This document shows, in pieces, positions 32,898 through 45,200 of a DNA stretch of 64,000 bases. Where the stretch lies: contig JAJTUP010000009.1 in the NCBI GenBank assembly GCA_021399435.1, positions 868,001-932,000 of the forward strand, in the 5' to 3' direction. The notes beneath the pieces are model-generated. The model did no database searches and was not told the origin of the DNA. It worked only from the letters and a program-made list of their open reading frames with translations. The stretch's first letter is position 1. Each line of letters starts with the position of its first letter. Source of the DNA: Diaporthe sp. PMI_573. Taxonomy: Eukaryota; Ascomycota; Sordariomycetes; Diaporthales; Diaporthaceae. The position numbers and the translations under genes are program-made.

Positions 32898-35800
32898 ATG
32901 AGGCCTTTCTGTCTGGCGCAAGGCCGACACTTGCTTCCCCGGATTCGAGCATCGATCCTCCAGTCACCAACAACCTTAAGCACAACAGCGAGCGGGTCGA
33001 GCGCAAGCCCGGGTTCCACTTTCTTCTGCTGCAGGATCGGTTGGAAAGGCCAAACGAGAAGCCATACAATTGCACAATGGCAGAAGCCATGGCAGAAGCA
33101 GTGGCAAAAGCTGCGGGAAGAGAAAGGACACACGTCGGGGCAAACGTCCGGAGAGACGTCGGGGCAGAGGCGGCAGGGTTCCCGGAGGCAGCAGCAGGGT
33201 TGGCAGTGGACCGTGCCGCCTCACCGAGGACGAGCACCCCTGTTGGCCGCCGCTCAGGCCACCGGCGCCTTGGGGACAGCGGCCTTCTTCAAGCTCTCCG
33301 AGAACGAGGAGGCAACTGGGGACACCGGAGAGCAGCGGATGCTGCAGGCATCCCGAAAGGAGATAGCCAAGAACGTTGATGCTGATGATCGAGGACTCTC
33401 CCGACTGCAGCACAAGGTCGCCTTCTTCCTTGACCTCTATGTCTGGGAGCCGCTGTGCACTGGGTTTCGATTCCTCCACCTGGCCCTCATCTTTGTGCCT
33501 GTCATCCTTGCGGTGCCGGCAATATGGATCGGCAGAAGACAGAAAGACCGCGACAATGAGCGGTCCGGTACTCTTTGGTGGTATGGTTTCCTCGTGACGG
33601 GGATGGAATGGGCTGGTCCGGCTTTCATCAAGGTGCGTACAAAGTTGATGTCCAATTTTGGAGCGAGGTTTCAGGGCCGGACTCGGAAGCAAGGTGTCCT
33701 GTCCTGTCTTTGGCAACTCACTGCACAGAGGAACTGCCCTGAGAAGTGAGGACACGATGGGTGACCAACAAGTGGTGGTCCTCGTGGTCCTTGCATGGTG
33801 TGTCCAGGTTGGCCACTGAAATGGTGAAATTTCCAAGCCGGATGAAGTGGTGCAATTGGCCATCCCAGGAAACAGCAGGAGATGCGTCTTTGTCGTCAAA
33901 CTTGGCCCGCAAGTGTCTGCAGGAAGTGTGGCTAGAAAGAGCCAAGTGGTTTGAAGGTCGGGCCACGGAACTGGAAGATACCCAAGTGGGTGGTGTGTAA
34001 GGGGGTGAGGGTTGGGAGGAGCCGAAGATTTGGGAAGAAAGCCAAGTGGCTAAGAATGAAGCCAAGAGTGTTAAAGGGGAGCCGAGTGGATGTCAACAAT
34101 TGAGGTCGACCTGAGAAAAAGTGGAAGAAAGAGACCCGGGTAGAGGACAAGAGAGGGAGCCAGTTGCCTCAACCAGGCACTTGGCACCAACGTTGACATC
34201 AACATGAACTTGGCAGTCAAGTGGCAGCTCGGGCTGACAAGACCCTCATAACAAAACTGGACAAGTGGCAATCCACTCACCCACCATCATGACCAATTTC
34301 CGTGTTACTGCTATGCATGATGGGACAAGCGAGTGCCATTGGCCAGGCATCTGCGGAATCCAAACTAAGACACATGTGGAAGCTTGCCTTAAGCTCACTC
34401 CTGGAAGATGTATAATCAGGGACTGATATTTGTTGCAATAGCTCGGTCAATGGGCCGCCTCTCGTTCCGACATATTCCCGACTGAGCTGTGTGAGATCAT
34501 GTCGAAACTACATTCGGATGCTCCAGCTCACTCCATGCATGCAACTAAGCGCATAGTGCGGGCCGCTTTTGGCGACCGCACCTTCGAGGATATCTTTGAC
34601 GAGTTCGATGAGAAGCCCCTCGGTGTGGGAGCCATTGCTCAGGTATACAAGGCTAAGCTCAAGCCCGACTTGGCAGGTCCGGGAGACCCTGATCTGCTCG
34701 ATGACCAACCTCGTGGAACAATCCGGAAGAACGTTACGAAGAACGTTGGCACTGTCCTCAAGAGTACACCGAAAAGGGTCCCCTCCTCGTATGTGGCTGT
34801 CAAAGTCCTGCATCCTGGGGTTGAGCGCACTGTACGCCGCGACTTGCGCATTATGAGAGCGGTTGCATCGGTGCTCAACTTCATCCCCACGATAGAATGG
34901 CTCTCTCTACCCGACGAGGTTGAGCAATTTGGTGAGATGATGAAGCTGCAGCTCGACATGCGTATCGAGGCCGCGAACCTCACCATCTTCCGCAAGAACT
35001 TCAAGAATCGCACCACAGCTTGGTTTCCCTTCCCGTACACCGAGTTCACGACGAGGAACGTCTTGATCGAGGAATTCGCCCACGGCATGCCTTTAGCTGA
35101 TTTCCTGGAGAACGGGGGCGGTGTGTTCCAACGAGATATTGCCTCGGAGGGACTTGACGCCTTTCTCCGCATGCTGCTGCTTGACAACTTTATCCATGCC
35201 GACTTGCATCCTGGAAATATCATGGTCCGCTTTTACGAGGCTGAACAACCGGAGCTGCCCTTGAAGCTTCGCCTTCGCCGCCAGGACGGAGAGGACCAGG
35301 CGCTGCCCTCAGAGCAGAACGACGTTACAGAAAAGGTGCTCGCCAGGCTCCGCCCCCTTCGTCACCAGAAGGACCCCGAAGCTTGGGTTGCCGAACTTGA
35401 GAAAATCGACCGGGAGGGCTACCGGCCGCAGCTAATTTTCATCGACACGGGTCTCGTCACCGAGTTGAACGAAACAAACCGCAAGAATTTCCTGGATCTT
35501 TTCCGTGCTGTCGCGGAGTTTGATGGCTACAAGGCCGGGAATCTCATGTGTGAGAGGTGTCGTCAGCCTGACGCTGTAATAGACAAGGAAGTCTTTGCCC
35601 TCAAAATGCAGCACTTGGTGCTCGGAGTCAAGAGCCAGACCCTGGCACTGGGCAATCTGAAGATCGGAGACATATTAGAGAAGGTCCTTGACATGGTGCG
35701 GAGCCATCACGTCCGTCTCGAAGGTGACTTCGTCAATGTCGTCATCAGCATCTTCCTTCTTGAGGGCATCGGGCGGACCTTGGATCCCAACACAGATCTT

Positions 35801-35992
35801 CTGAGCAGCAGTCTGCCTATTTTGCGTCAGTTGAGCACGCAACAAGGCAAAGATATGGCCAAGGGGGGCGACTTCAGTATGCTCATTTTATGGATGGGTC
35901 TAGAGACCAGGAGGTTCCTTCAGATAAGTATTGATGATGTCTGTGGCCCAGTTTTCCACCTTTGGTTGAACAAAATGCGGAACATGAGCTGA
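32898..35992 (+). CDS. ABC1/ADCK2-type atypical protein kinase, mitochondrial
   Basis: Two exons, 32898-33632 and 34442-35992, encode 761 residues of the ABC1/ADCK/UbiB family; the pattern fits the ADCK2 branch (yeast Cqd1), which influences coenzyme Q distribution in mitochondria. The start at 32898 gives a basic, acid-free mitochondrial presequence (MRPFCLAQGRHLLPRIRAS). A hydrophobic span (LHLALIFVPVILAVPAIWIG) lies near residues 193-212. Signatures are KLGQ (residues 245-248), the alanine-rich loop GVGAIAQVY, the lysine strand YVAVKVLHPGVE, the catalytic loop FIHADLHPGNIM and the metal-binding IDTG in place of DFG. The 809-nt intron falls exactly after Lys245 of the KxGQ signature. Between the lobes is a low-complexity insertion. 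Family assignment is firm; the ADCK2 assignment is a good inference. Confidence 0.9.
33633..34441 (+). other. 809-nt intron of the ABC1 kinase gene, rich in CAAGTGG words
   Basis: The donor is GTGCGT at 33633 and the acceptor ATAG ends at 34441; both flanking exons are in phase 0 and join as AFIK then LGQWAASR, which is contiguous in the family. All other introns I could place in the window are 57-256 nt. The intron contains about eight AAGTGG words (near 33770, 33845, 33944, 33984, 34043, 34119, 34219, 34263), six of them as CAAGTGG. It has no convincing gene on either strand. Confidence 0.75.
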
Positions 35993-37235
35993 CCAAACCA
36001 TTTCTGAAACAGGTCGAACGATGTGTAAAATACGATCTCCTCTCACCCAACGTTTAGATGGCATGGCAGCTGCATCGGCGGTGTAAACAAAGAGAAAGGC
36101 GGACACAGTGGCGTCTGGAGTTTCCCGCATAACTATTACAACATTGATGCATTTCAAGACGGGACACACAATAGAGTAGCTTGAAAATCCTTAGAAAGAG
36201 CTCCGGGCAAGAAGACAGATCGAGTCTCTCCTGAATCTTCTAGACTATTCCCAATCTGAATTCTCCATACTCAACTCATCTTGCGACTGCACTTGTGGAG
36301 GACTTGTGAAGGGCTTGTATCTCAGATTTGTCAGACGGCGGCTTTTCAGCGCTGGATAGAAACCATTTGATCTGGCTCCTGAGCAGCCGGCATTAGTACT
36401 GGCACCTCCGGTGTGGCTTACTATGGGAGAAGCATCAAAATGCAGGCCTTGAACAACGTGGGTAACCTTCCTGACCATTGATGGCGATTCCAGAACATCT
36501 AGGCGTCCTGGCTGGTACTGGCAGGTCCATGCGCGCTGTGTTCTCATTTTATTAACCAAAGCTGGCAAAGTATCCCAAGACCGCGGGGCTAGATAGTTTG
36601 CCGCCAATCAAACCGGGTCCCAAGACGAAGCCGATATCAATGCACTTGCTGGGACGACAATGCGGGGCTGGCTGGCCGCCCACACCAGCGTCCGGACAGA
36701 CGGAGAGGGGACCTGAATAAGTCGGTTATTGGCCCGACGACATCGGCGCGAGCTCACGGGTGCTTATCTCCCAAACCTGCTAAGGTGAAGGGGGCGCACC
36801 TACCAATTGCTGGACTCGAAACTTTGATCGTGGTTCTATTCCGATCTTATCGACCCGCATCGGGGCCTGGCCCGATTGCCGTTGTGAGATGCTGTTGCTA
36901 ATTTCAAGCACATCCGTCCCGTGCGATAGCTGTCACGAGTGGTCTTTATCATCCATCAACCAACTCGTCATGCAGCTCGTCAGTGCCGTTAACGGACATG
37001 CCAGGACACGTCTTATGATACTTCAGCTCAAAGAGACTCCAAGCTTGGAACGGGGGTTTGACTGACTCCAATCATTGTCCAGGATTGTCACCTACATATT
37101 ATTGAGGAGAGCCGCTGACCCCACATACCTTCCAAGTCAATTGCCTTTACACAGTAACCATCATCTTCCTTGCATCAGAACATCTTGTTCCCCGCAAGAG
37201 TTAGCAAACCAACATCGTCTTCAAGCGTCTTCAAG
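35993..37235. other. Gene-free interval upstream of the amine oxidase
   Basis: About 1.24 kb between tandem plus-strand genes. Open frames such as 36245-36607 on minus lack motifs. The last few hundred bases are presumably the amine oxidase promoter. No repeats found. Confidence 0.5.
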
Positions 37236-39457
37236 ATGGGCTCTGTAGCGACTGAAACCCACCACCCCTTCGACCCTCTGTCACTCCAAGAGATCGAAAC
37301 AGTCATCACATCCGTAAAGAAAGCCCATGGAGATGTCTTCTTCAATGTCGTCTCACTGCATGAGCCGCGCAAGGCTGAGATGAGTGCGTGGCTCGCCGAC
37401 CCGGAGAAGTCACCACGTCCGGCAAGAATAGCGGACGTTGTGGTCATTGCACCTGGCGGCAAGGTCTTTGATGGCCTGGTGGATGTCAAGACTGCGAGCA
37501 TTAAGCACTGGGAGCAATTGGACGGCGCTCAGCCTATCGTAAGTCCGCGACAGTCATCTGACACGAGGAGAAGCACCGTCTAGAGTCTGATAAACGACAC
37601 AGATTACCATGGAAGAGCTTCAGGCAGTTGAGTTTGTCTGTCGGAAAGATCCTGGTGTGATCGAACAGTGCAAGATCAGCGGCATCCCCGAGGAGGACAT
37701 GCACAAGGTCTACTGCGACCCGTGGACGATTGGCTTTGATGAGCGACATGGCTCAAAGGTCCGCTTGCAACAGGCACTCATGTACTACCGACCCAACGTG
37801 GACGACTGCCAGTACCAGTATCCGCTGGACTTCTGCCCAATTTATGATTCTGATAAGCAGGCCATCATCGCTATTGACATTCCCAAGGTGCGACGGCCAC
37901 TCAGCACGGCGACAGCCATCAACTACACCCCTTCATACGTCAACGAAAAGGAGGGTGGCTACAGGAATGACCTGAAGCCCATCAACATCACACAGCCCGA
38001 TGGTGTTTCATTCAAGGTGACCGGCAGGGAGATCGAGTGGCAGAGGTGGAAGATGCACATTGGCTTCAACTACCGAGAGGGCATTGTCTTGAACAACATC
38101 ACATACGATGACAAGGGAACAGTCCGTCCCATCTTCTACCGATTATCGCTGGCGGAGATGGTGGTGCCCTACGGAAACCCCGAGCACCCGCACCAGAGGA
38201 AGCATGCTTTTGACCTCGGCGAGTATGGAGGTGGGTACATGACGAACAGTCTTGCGCTTGGCTGCGACTGCAAGGGGAGCATCCACTATCTCGATGCACA
38301 CTTCCCTACTCGCGCAGGTGGCATCCGGACCATCAAGAACGCTATCTGCATCCACGAGGAGGATGACGGGATCCTCTTCAAGCACTCGGACTTCAGAGAC
38401 GATTCCATGATTGTAACCCGGGCCCGCAAGCTCATTATCCAGCAGATCTTCACGGCGGCCAACTATGAGTACGCGATCCAGTGGGTTTTCCACCAAGACG
38501 GGACCATACAGCCCGAGATCAAGCTCACTGGCATTCTCAACACCTACGCCTTGAACGCCGATGAGGACCCCTCGCCGTGGGGGACACAGGTCTACCCGGG
38601 CGTCAACGCCCACAACCACCAGCACCTCTTCTGTCTGCGCATCGACCCCAACGTCGACGGGCCCAACAACACCGTCTTCATGGCCGACACCGTGCCCTCG
38701 GACGCCCCCGTCGGCAGCGCAGAAAACTACTACGGCAATGCCTTCTACGCCAAGAGGACCAAGCTCGCAACCACGGGCCAGTCGAGGACGGACTACAGCG
38801 GCGCCACCTCGCGGACGTGGGATATCTGCAATGAGGGGAAGCTGCACCCGTACAGCAAGAAACCTGCGTCATACAAGCTCGTCAGCAGGGAGGTGCCGGG
38901 CCTGCTGCCCAAGGAGGGGTCGCTGGTTTGGAAGAGGGCAGGGTTTGCCAGGCACGCCGTACATGTGACAAAGTGTGAGCAGTCTTCAAACCTTCCCCAA
39001 AGCAACCGGCCTGTTCGAGATCGATGCAAAGCTGACATCAAAATACCGCCCAACAGACTCGGACGACCAGCTCTGGCCCGCGGGCCGCCACGTCCCGCAG
39101 ACCTCCGGCGAGCCCTCGCGCGGCCTGCCGGAGTGGATCGGCGACGGCAACGAGTCCATCGAGAACACGGATATTGTCCTCTGGCACACTTTTGGCGTGA
39201 CCCATATCCCCGCTCCGGAGGATTTCCCCGTCATGCCGGCCGAGTCGATGACCCTTCTACTGCGCCCGCGCAACTTCTTCACCAACAACCCCGTCATGAA
39301 CGTCCCTCCGAGCTACGTCTCTATCCCGAGCCAGATCGCGGCCAAGAAGGAGGCAGTAGTCGACGCTGCGGATAAGATGAGCAAGATGGCGTTTGGCGAG
39401 GGCTGCTGCGCTGAGTCGAATGGCGCGAAGGAGTCCAGCGGGAACGGTCATCACTAG
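37236..39457 (+). CDS. Copper amine oxidase (topaquinone-dependent)
   Basis: Three exons (37236-37538, 37603-38974, 39057-39457; introns 64 and 82 nt) encode 691 residues, typical for the family. The enzyme oxidises primary amines to aldehydes with release of H2O2 and ammonia, letting fungi use amines as nitrogen source. The cofactor tyrosine is Tyr389 in TAANYEY. Copper ligands are His440 and His442 in HNHQHLF, and a third His in WHTFGVTHIP. The catalytic Asp sits in FDLGEYGGGY. The second intron joins VTK to YSDDQLWPAGRH with acceptor CAACAG at 39056; the nearer candidate acceptor (CAAAG) breaks the frame. No signal peptide and no SKL-type peroxisomal end (it ends GNGHH), so location is unsettled. 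It is convergent with the next hypothetical gene. Confidence 0.96.
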
Positions 39458-40078
39458 GCGTCGAGTACCTAGGTATGAGTAATTGAGCTGAGATTGGACC
39501 TTGAGAATGGAACTTGTGGCTAGTCCATCAGCGCATTTGGCTCACAAATAGGTTTGCATGTAAATTAACTGAAGCTTGGATGGTAGTTTGGGCCTGGATG
39601 GTGATTTTGTTTAATCAGCCTCGTTAAGAATGAAACTAGTCTGGCAGCACTCGAGTAAACCTCCCTAGTCTGAATCATCTACTGCCGTTCGGGTTGGAGT
39701 GTACCATGAATTCAGTGACCTTAGGACTGAATATGACAGATTACTGGATCTTGACTTAATTCCTGGTCACTGTAAGCAGGAGCGCCCACTGTTGGATGTG
39801 CGTGAGAGGAGCCGGGGTTCAAAATAATTGTAGTTATCACCAGCATTGCATACATGTGAATATTTGAGAAAACACAACGCAGTAAATTCAAGGTCTCGAT
39901 ACACACTGTCCCTAAACCTTCCGCCATTCCAAGGTTTGAGGCACACCAAGCTGCAATTCCCGGGAGCTCATAAAGCCGCCGACGATACCTCCGAGTGATG
40001 TTCATCTTCAAGTGTGGGACAAACCAATGACAAAATCTCCTCGCCGATCGCGGTCACCCAAAGTCCGTGCCGCAAAAT
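39458..40078. other. Convergent 3' region
   Basis: About 620 bp between converging stops, AT-richer than the flanking genes. A perfect 10-bp palindrome TACCTAGGTA is at 39466-39475. No gene is supported. Confidence 0.5.
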
Positions 40079-41395
40079 CTAAGACCGTCGACTGCCTTTC
40101 CAACCTCTGGTTCTTGCCATATCAAGAAGCTGCTCCCGAGTGAACATATGTACATCTGAATTATCATCGTCATCGTAATGTTCGCCCCGATCCTCGCGGT
40201 CATTGTATCTCCCAGGGTTACCGAATCTGAGATCACCCATTTCCTGTAAATAGGATGGAGAAAACTGGGATCTGTCACCTGGAAACACGACTCTCTCAGT
40301 CTGTTGGACATGTGCCCGCCCAGGTGGGGCACGTTCTGTTGTTGAGTGGCCCGCGTAGCCATCTCTTCTAGAATCTCTCGCGCTGAAGTCGTCATACCTT
40401 ACACTCCTGGATGGTTGCGCTTCAGATTGATGGGACACGCGGGTCGTCGATGGCTCGCGTTGATGTCTGTGCCGCTGTGTTGTGTTCTCAGAGCTCCGAG
40501 GAGGGTGTTGTCTGAGGTGGGCATGCTCGCTCCCTCTCGGCTCCGTGTCACGGTGGCTACGAGATTCTGACCGACGTGACGAGTTCCGGGTCGATGAGTA
40601 GTGCCCTGGCCTGTTGCGCTCACGGCCTCGATCATCTTGGGATACGCGTAGAGACGGTGCTGACATTGGGGGATGGTGGTACTCGCGCTGTGCAGGCGGG
40701 GGTGGTACGGGAGCCCTGGCGTTTTCGTATGGGGATAACGGCGGCGAGGAGGCTGCGACACCGTGCCGTTGCTCAGCCTGACTAGTGCAGCGGCGCTGGA
40801 GTTCCTCGAAGCTCTTCTTGGAAAATGCCCGTACAGTCGAGTCTGATGACGAGGCTGAGCGTTCTGAGGATGGAGCGTCCGACCGCTGGGAGTCCCGGCG
40901 TAACTTGGAGGGCCAGACATGCTCCCAGGCCCGAGCACCTAATTCCACGTCGGTCGGCCAGTATCGATCCTGCGAAGTGTTCGAAGATGGGACAGAGCCT
41001 GACGTACTTGATGGCGCTGCATCCTCGCTCTCTCCTCTATCAAGCGGGATTTGTGGTGAGTCGAAACTGGAAGGCGTCATTGTGTTTTGTGCCGAAAAGT
41101 TCGGGTTGCTCGGGTGCATGTCTTTACCATATCGTGGCCTCTTCGGCTGATCAGTATCTACCCGAGGTCCCAAGTTCAGCTGGGTGAGTTCCCGGCGACA
41201 GTCTTTGCGATGAGATTCGAAGTTATCGTACTCCATGTTGCAGTCACAGCAAATGCCTCCGAAAGAAACATGGTCGTTGTGGACGGGCTGTGTTGATGAA
41301 CTTGGGATATCTGAGCGCTCACGGCGGCCGTGATGTCTCCTTCCATGGCGTCCTTGCTTCCCATGCCCACTTTCACGTGAGGAATCTTGCCCCAT
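40079..41395 (-). CDS. Hypothetical, largely disordered protein with a C2HC-like knuckle
   Basis: An intronless frame of 438 residues. After a His/Arg/Gly-rich start (GKQGRHGRRHHGRRERSD), a short Cys/His cluster lies at about residues 48-67 (ICCDCNMEYDNFESHRKDC), with spacing compatible with a small C2HC zinc knuckle. The rest is very rich in Ser, Arg, Pro and Glu and predicted by eye to be disordered, with a final helix-like segment (MFTREQLLDMARTRGWKG). Such composition is common among fungal nuclear or RNA-associated proteins, but no family is recognised. It lies 454 bp from the retrotransposon insertion, with its start codon on the transposon side, so its promoter region adjoins the element. 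Confidence 0.65.
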   Translation of the reverse strand: MGQDSSRESGHGKQGRHGRRHHGRRERSDIPSSSTQPVHNDHVSFGGICCDCNMEYDNFESHRKDCRRELTQLNLGPRVDTDQPKRPRYGKDMHPSNPNFSAQNTMTPSSFDSPQIPLDRGESEDAAPSSTSGSVPSSNTSQDRYWPTDVELGARAWEHVWPSKLRRDSQRSDAPSSERSASSSDSTVRAFSKKSFEELQRRCTSQAEQRHGVAASSPPLSPYENARAPVPPPPAQREYHHPPMSAPSLRVSQDDRGRERNRPGHYSSTRNSSRRSESRSHRDTEPRGSEHAHLRQHPPRSSENTTQRHRHQREPSTTRVSHQSEAQPSRSVRYDDFSARDSRRDGYAGHSTTERAPPGRAHVQQTERVVFPGDRSQFSPSYLQEMGDLRFGNPGRYNDREDRGEHYDDDDNSDVHMFTREQLLDMARTRGWKGSRRS

Positions 41396-41844
41396 GGTAA
41401 GAAGTTTGAAAAGTTAGGACTTTTGTAGAGATCAAGTGCTTGGCCAAGTGAACTCTTTCAATGTTGTATGCCTCTTGCTTTTGTTGCAATTCGTCCGGAA
41501 ACAAGAGGCACATGTCGGAAAATGCAAAGAATTCATCAAGAGTCCGAGAAATAATATGGATTTATAGATATTGTTGAGTATCTGCATGTCACTGAGTACG
41601 AGGACTCATCAAGTGTCATTACCGTTGCAACTCTAGCTGTGCTCTAAGTCACAATCATGAGTGACAGCAGAACCTCACCCCGTAGGAACATGAAATTCCA
41701 GTTGTATAGAGCTTCGGGGAGAATCCAGCACTTTTAAGATCAGAGAACTGTTTAATTGTTGACTAGTATATCTATAACTAGGCGAGACAATCTGAGAAGG
41801 GTTACAGGACGAAGAGTAAGAGTATAATAACAAACATAATCACA
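41396..41844. other. Promoter region of the hypothetical gene next to the retroelement
   Basis: About 450 bp between the ATG at 41395 and the target-site duplication. It is moderately AT-rich, with no repeat or gene visible. Confidence 0.45.
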
Positions 41845-41849
41845 CATAG
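41845..41849. repeat. Left target-site duplication CATAG
   Basis: The 5 bp immediately left of the element are identical to the 5 bp at 49163-49167, the size expected for copia-type integrase. Confidence 0.85.
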
Positions 41850-42104
41850 TGTTGGTACGGCCCTGACTGCCAAGGGTCAGGGGTCTTTGCACGTGCAAAT
41901 AGGGGCGAGCAAAAGGAACCACCGTACGTGTCTGGGTACGGGTTTGATTCTTGCTACGGAAAGAAGAAAGGAAGTCATCGCCATTGTGGGCGCCGAAGCA
42001 CTTGGTGTAGTGGCTAGCCCTCTGCTGACTAAGCCAGACCGGCCCTTCTAATTGGCCACAGCCGGGCCGGGCGTGCGGTCCCTTCAACAGTCACTAAATC
42101 CATA
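41850..42104 (-). repeat. 3' LTR (left copy), 255 bp
   Basis: It aligns without gaps to 48908-49162. Seven differences are seen, all transitions. This copy has lost the terminal CA (now TA) by a C-to-T change at 42103. Confidence 0.92.
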
Positions 42105-42245
42105 CTGGCAGTCTTTTAATTGTTTAAAAAGAAGCATGCCCAAAAGAACGCTGTAACTGGCTAAAAAAGCCTACTAAGCCCTAAACACCTAAATGATTGT
42201 TGGGCCCTTCCGGCGTGCCCTAATGATCCTATAGGCGCCCTCCTA

Positions 42246-45200
42246 TTAGCTGTCCCGGCTGGCCAAGTAAGGGCGGTCCACAAACCCTTCAATACATACC
42301 GCTAGCTTGTTTGTTAATATAAAGTGTTCTAGCGCCTTGTTTGGTAATGACTTTGTTAGGGCGTCTGCTGGGTTGTTATTGCCGTAAATCCACCGGATCT
42401 TGCTAATCTCTCTCCTCTTGTATAACTGGCGGAGGGCGAGAATATCTACTATTAGCCTCTTCTCTTTAGTAGTCTTTAGCTTGACTAGATACTTGTATAG
42501 TGAGTACGAGTCGGTATAGACGACGAGGGGTACCTAGGGAAGCTCTAGTTAGTCGGTAATGAGGTAAAGCATGGTAGATACCATGGTAGCGCTATTAAAA
42601 CTACTGGCTATGCTGTATATTTCTGACGTTAGTATACTCCGGGTTACCCTTTTGTACTTTGTTAAGGACTAGTGTAAGATGTTACTATGTATTCTCTGCT
42701 GGGTCTCCTTGTTGTTTGGCTCCTCGATAGCTAACACGAGTATAAAGCTGATTTACGAGCTTAGATCCCGGTTATTAGCAAATAACCTGTTGATAAAGAT
42801 AATTAGCTTGGTGATAGTTAGGTTAAGGGGTATATATTAGAGCCTATAAGCAAGGTTGTCAATTTACTACCCAAGTTGCTTATTTAGCTTAGTATAGTCT
42901 TTGTCTATAGGTAATTAGGCTTAAGCGGCAACAGAGAGGTTAAATATAGCTTTCAGTTGGCAGATAGAGGCTATATACGCCCTATGGGCCCTTTATTTAA
43001 GGTAGCGTTATATTTAGTCAGGTAACTTCCGGTCAATTATTGTGATCTTTTCTGCCTAGTCCTTTTAGTTGACATCAAGAGATCCATCCTTATGAAGCGA
43101 TAGCCGGGTACTATTGTAGTTGATAGGGCTGGTAGGTATAAGGGTTGTTTTCGGCTTATAGACAATCTTGGCCTTCTAGATCTTCTTTTCTTCTCTAGCC
43201 GAAAACGCCGGGATTCTGAGGATAAGGGTATCGTTAGTTTATATACCTACTAGCCTAAATAATTCTGCCGGGCCTTTTATAACGAAAAGGTATAAGTTAA
43301 AAGTTAACATTTTTATCTTTAACTATTTACAATAGTGGCAATAGTATGTTGCCCACTAATATATACCTGTCTTGGCGATGCTGTATAGGGGTTTTATTAC
43401 CCTTATAATTGTGCCTAGAGGATATTGTGGCCTTAGCTTAGTAGGTAATTAGGCCAGAATTGGCCAGAATAGCCTTGATTTTAACTGAGGGTATGCCTAG
43501 GTAATATTATAAAGTTTAACTACTATTCCTTTCTATAATAGAGACGGGGCAAGTACTGTAATTAGCTGTTAGCTGACTTGTTAAATTATTGGCGATTAGG
43601 TAAGAATATCCTTCTTGCTTACATTGTTATACCCTTAAACCATAAGGCGTAACTTCTTATATAGTTTAGTGCTTTTATTCTTAACTTTACGTACTATATG
43701 GGACTTAAATAGCCGAATAGCCCTATAGGTAATAAGGTTGAAACGCTTGAAGTTAAAGACATTACGTACCACTAGATTGTCTATCTTAGAAGCGTTAGAT
43801 TCTTTAAATAGGGCGCCGGGCGTCGTAATAATGCTATTTAATCGTAACCTTGTTGCTAATTCAAAGTTGTTTTCTTCTTTTTGTAACAGCATAGTATATA
43901 GGCTGGCAGTAAGGCACCGTGGGCGGCCGCGGCGGCGGGGTGCCGTAAGGGCGTTGCCCCAAATGTAAATTATGCTACCTTTTGCAGGGTGGCTTCCCAG
44001 GATACCTGCTGGGTGCATGGCGTGGCTGTCGACAGCATTGTCCATAGGTTCTGGCCCTGGGCCGGGCTCTTTACGATAGTATAGCTAAACGGCCGTTAAC
44101 CGGAATTTTACAGGGCTGTTGGGCAGATTAACTGTAACGTTGTGCCCTTTCGTGGCTAGCAGTTTAAACAGCCTTTGCCAGCCTTCCTTTTTCCGCTATA
44201 TTCAAATGTTGCTTTGTAGTAGCAATGTTAGCTAGTAGGTAACGTCAGGTCTGTTGCAGCTGTAAAGTACGGTATTAAGCTGCCGCTCTGCCGAGGCCTT
44301 CTAAAGTACTTTTGTGGCTTTAGCAATAGCTTCAGCCCTCTTTAAAGTTAACTAGGAAGGGGGCAAATCAGTATTTATTTAGGGAAAAGCGCTAAAAACA
44401 AGCAGCATAGGTACCAGCCCGTCTAGCCCGGTAGTATTGTTAACGGCCTTTACGGCTATCTAAAGAATAGCGTCATTAGTAAACAATCCGGATAGCTTGG
44501 CATTAAGGATATTAAAAGTACGGTATAACAAGCGGTAATACCTCTCTACCTTACCTACCAACCAATAGGCTTCCATAAAGACCTGTTTACAGGTAATACC
44601 TATTAGTCTGGCCTTGTTTCTAAGCTCTGCGGAGGTAAAGTTAGTACTAGCATTGTAGACTAGTCAATTAGGGGGTCCTAAATAGCTGTCTATCTACATT
44701 ATCCGGAGAGCCTTCTACGTATCTTTGGCAGAAAGAGATCTAAGAAAGCAAGCAGCTTAAAAAGAAGTACCCGAGTCTATCATATATAGCATTAAGCAAC
44801 CCTTTAGGTACATAATATCAACTAGTAGTTTATAGTTAAAGTTAACATCGTCTTTTAATGTAAATTTAAACCATTTAGGAGCATCGGCATTTAGCTAGTA
44901 AAGGTAGCAAAACTTAGATATAGCTTCTAGAGCTGCTATCTCTATTAGGTAGCCAGTGTTAGCCAGGAGACAGTTTAGCCGGTTAACTAAAGGGTGCCCA
45001 AACCAGCAATATAATTATTTAAGCTCTATTTTAATAAAGAAAGTAGCTATAGAAGCAGGACTGTGCCCAAAGGGGGAAAACTATAGGTGGCCCTACTTTC
45101 TCGTTACCAGGACAACTATCTCGGTACTATCGGGCCGGCATTATACCAGCTTATTAGTAGTGTTTTAAAGAAATACACTAAGGGCGTCTATATCTATAAT

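Noticed and set aside
33718..34280. Minus-strand open frames inside the long ABC1 kinase intron (possible nested gene)
   Set aside because: Ser/Pro/Leu-rich translations without motif or splice signals; the intron looks non-coding.
38143..38847. A 234-residue minus-strand open frame in the amine oxidase gene
   Set aside because: Antisense shadow of a strongly conserved exon.
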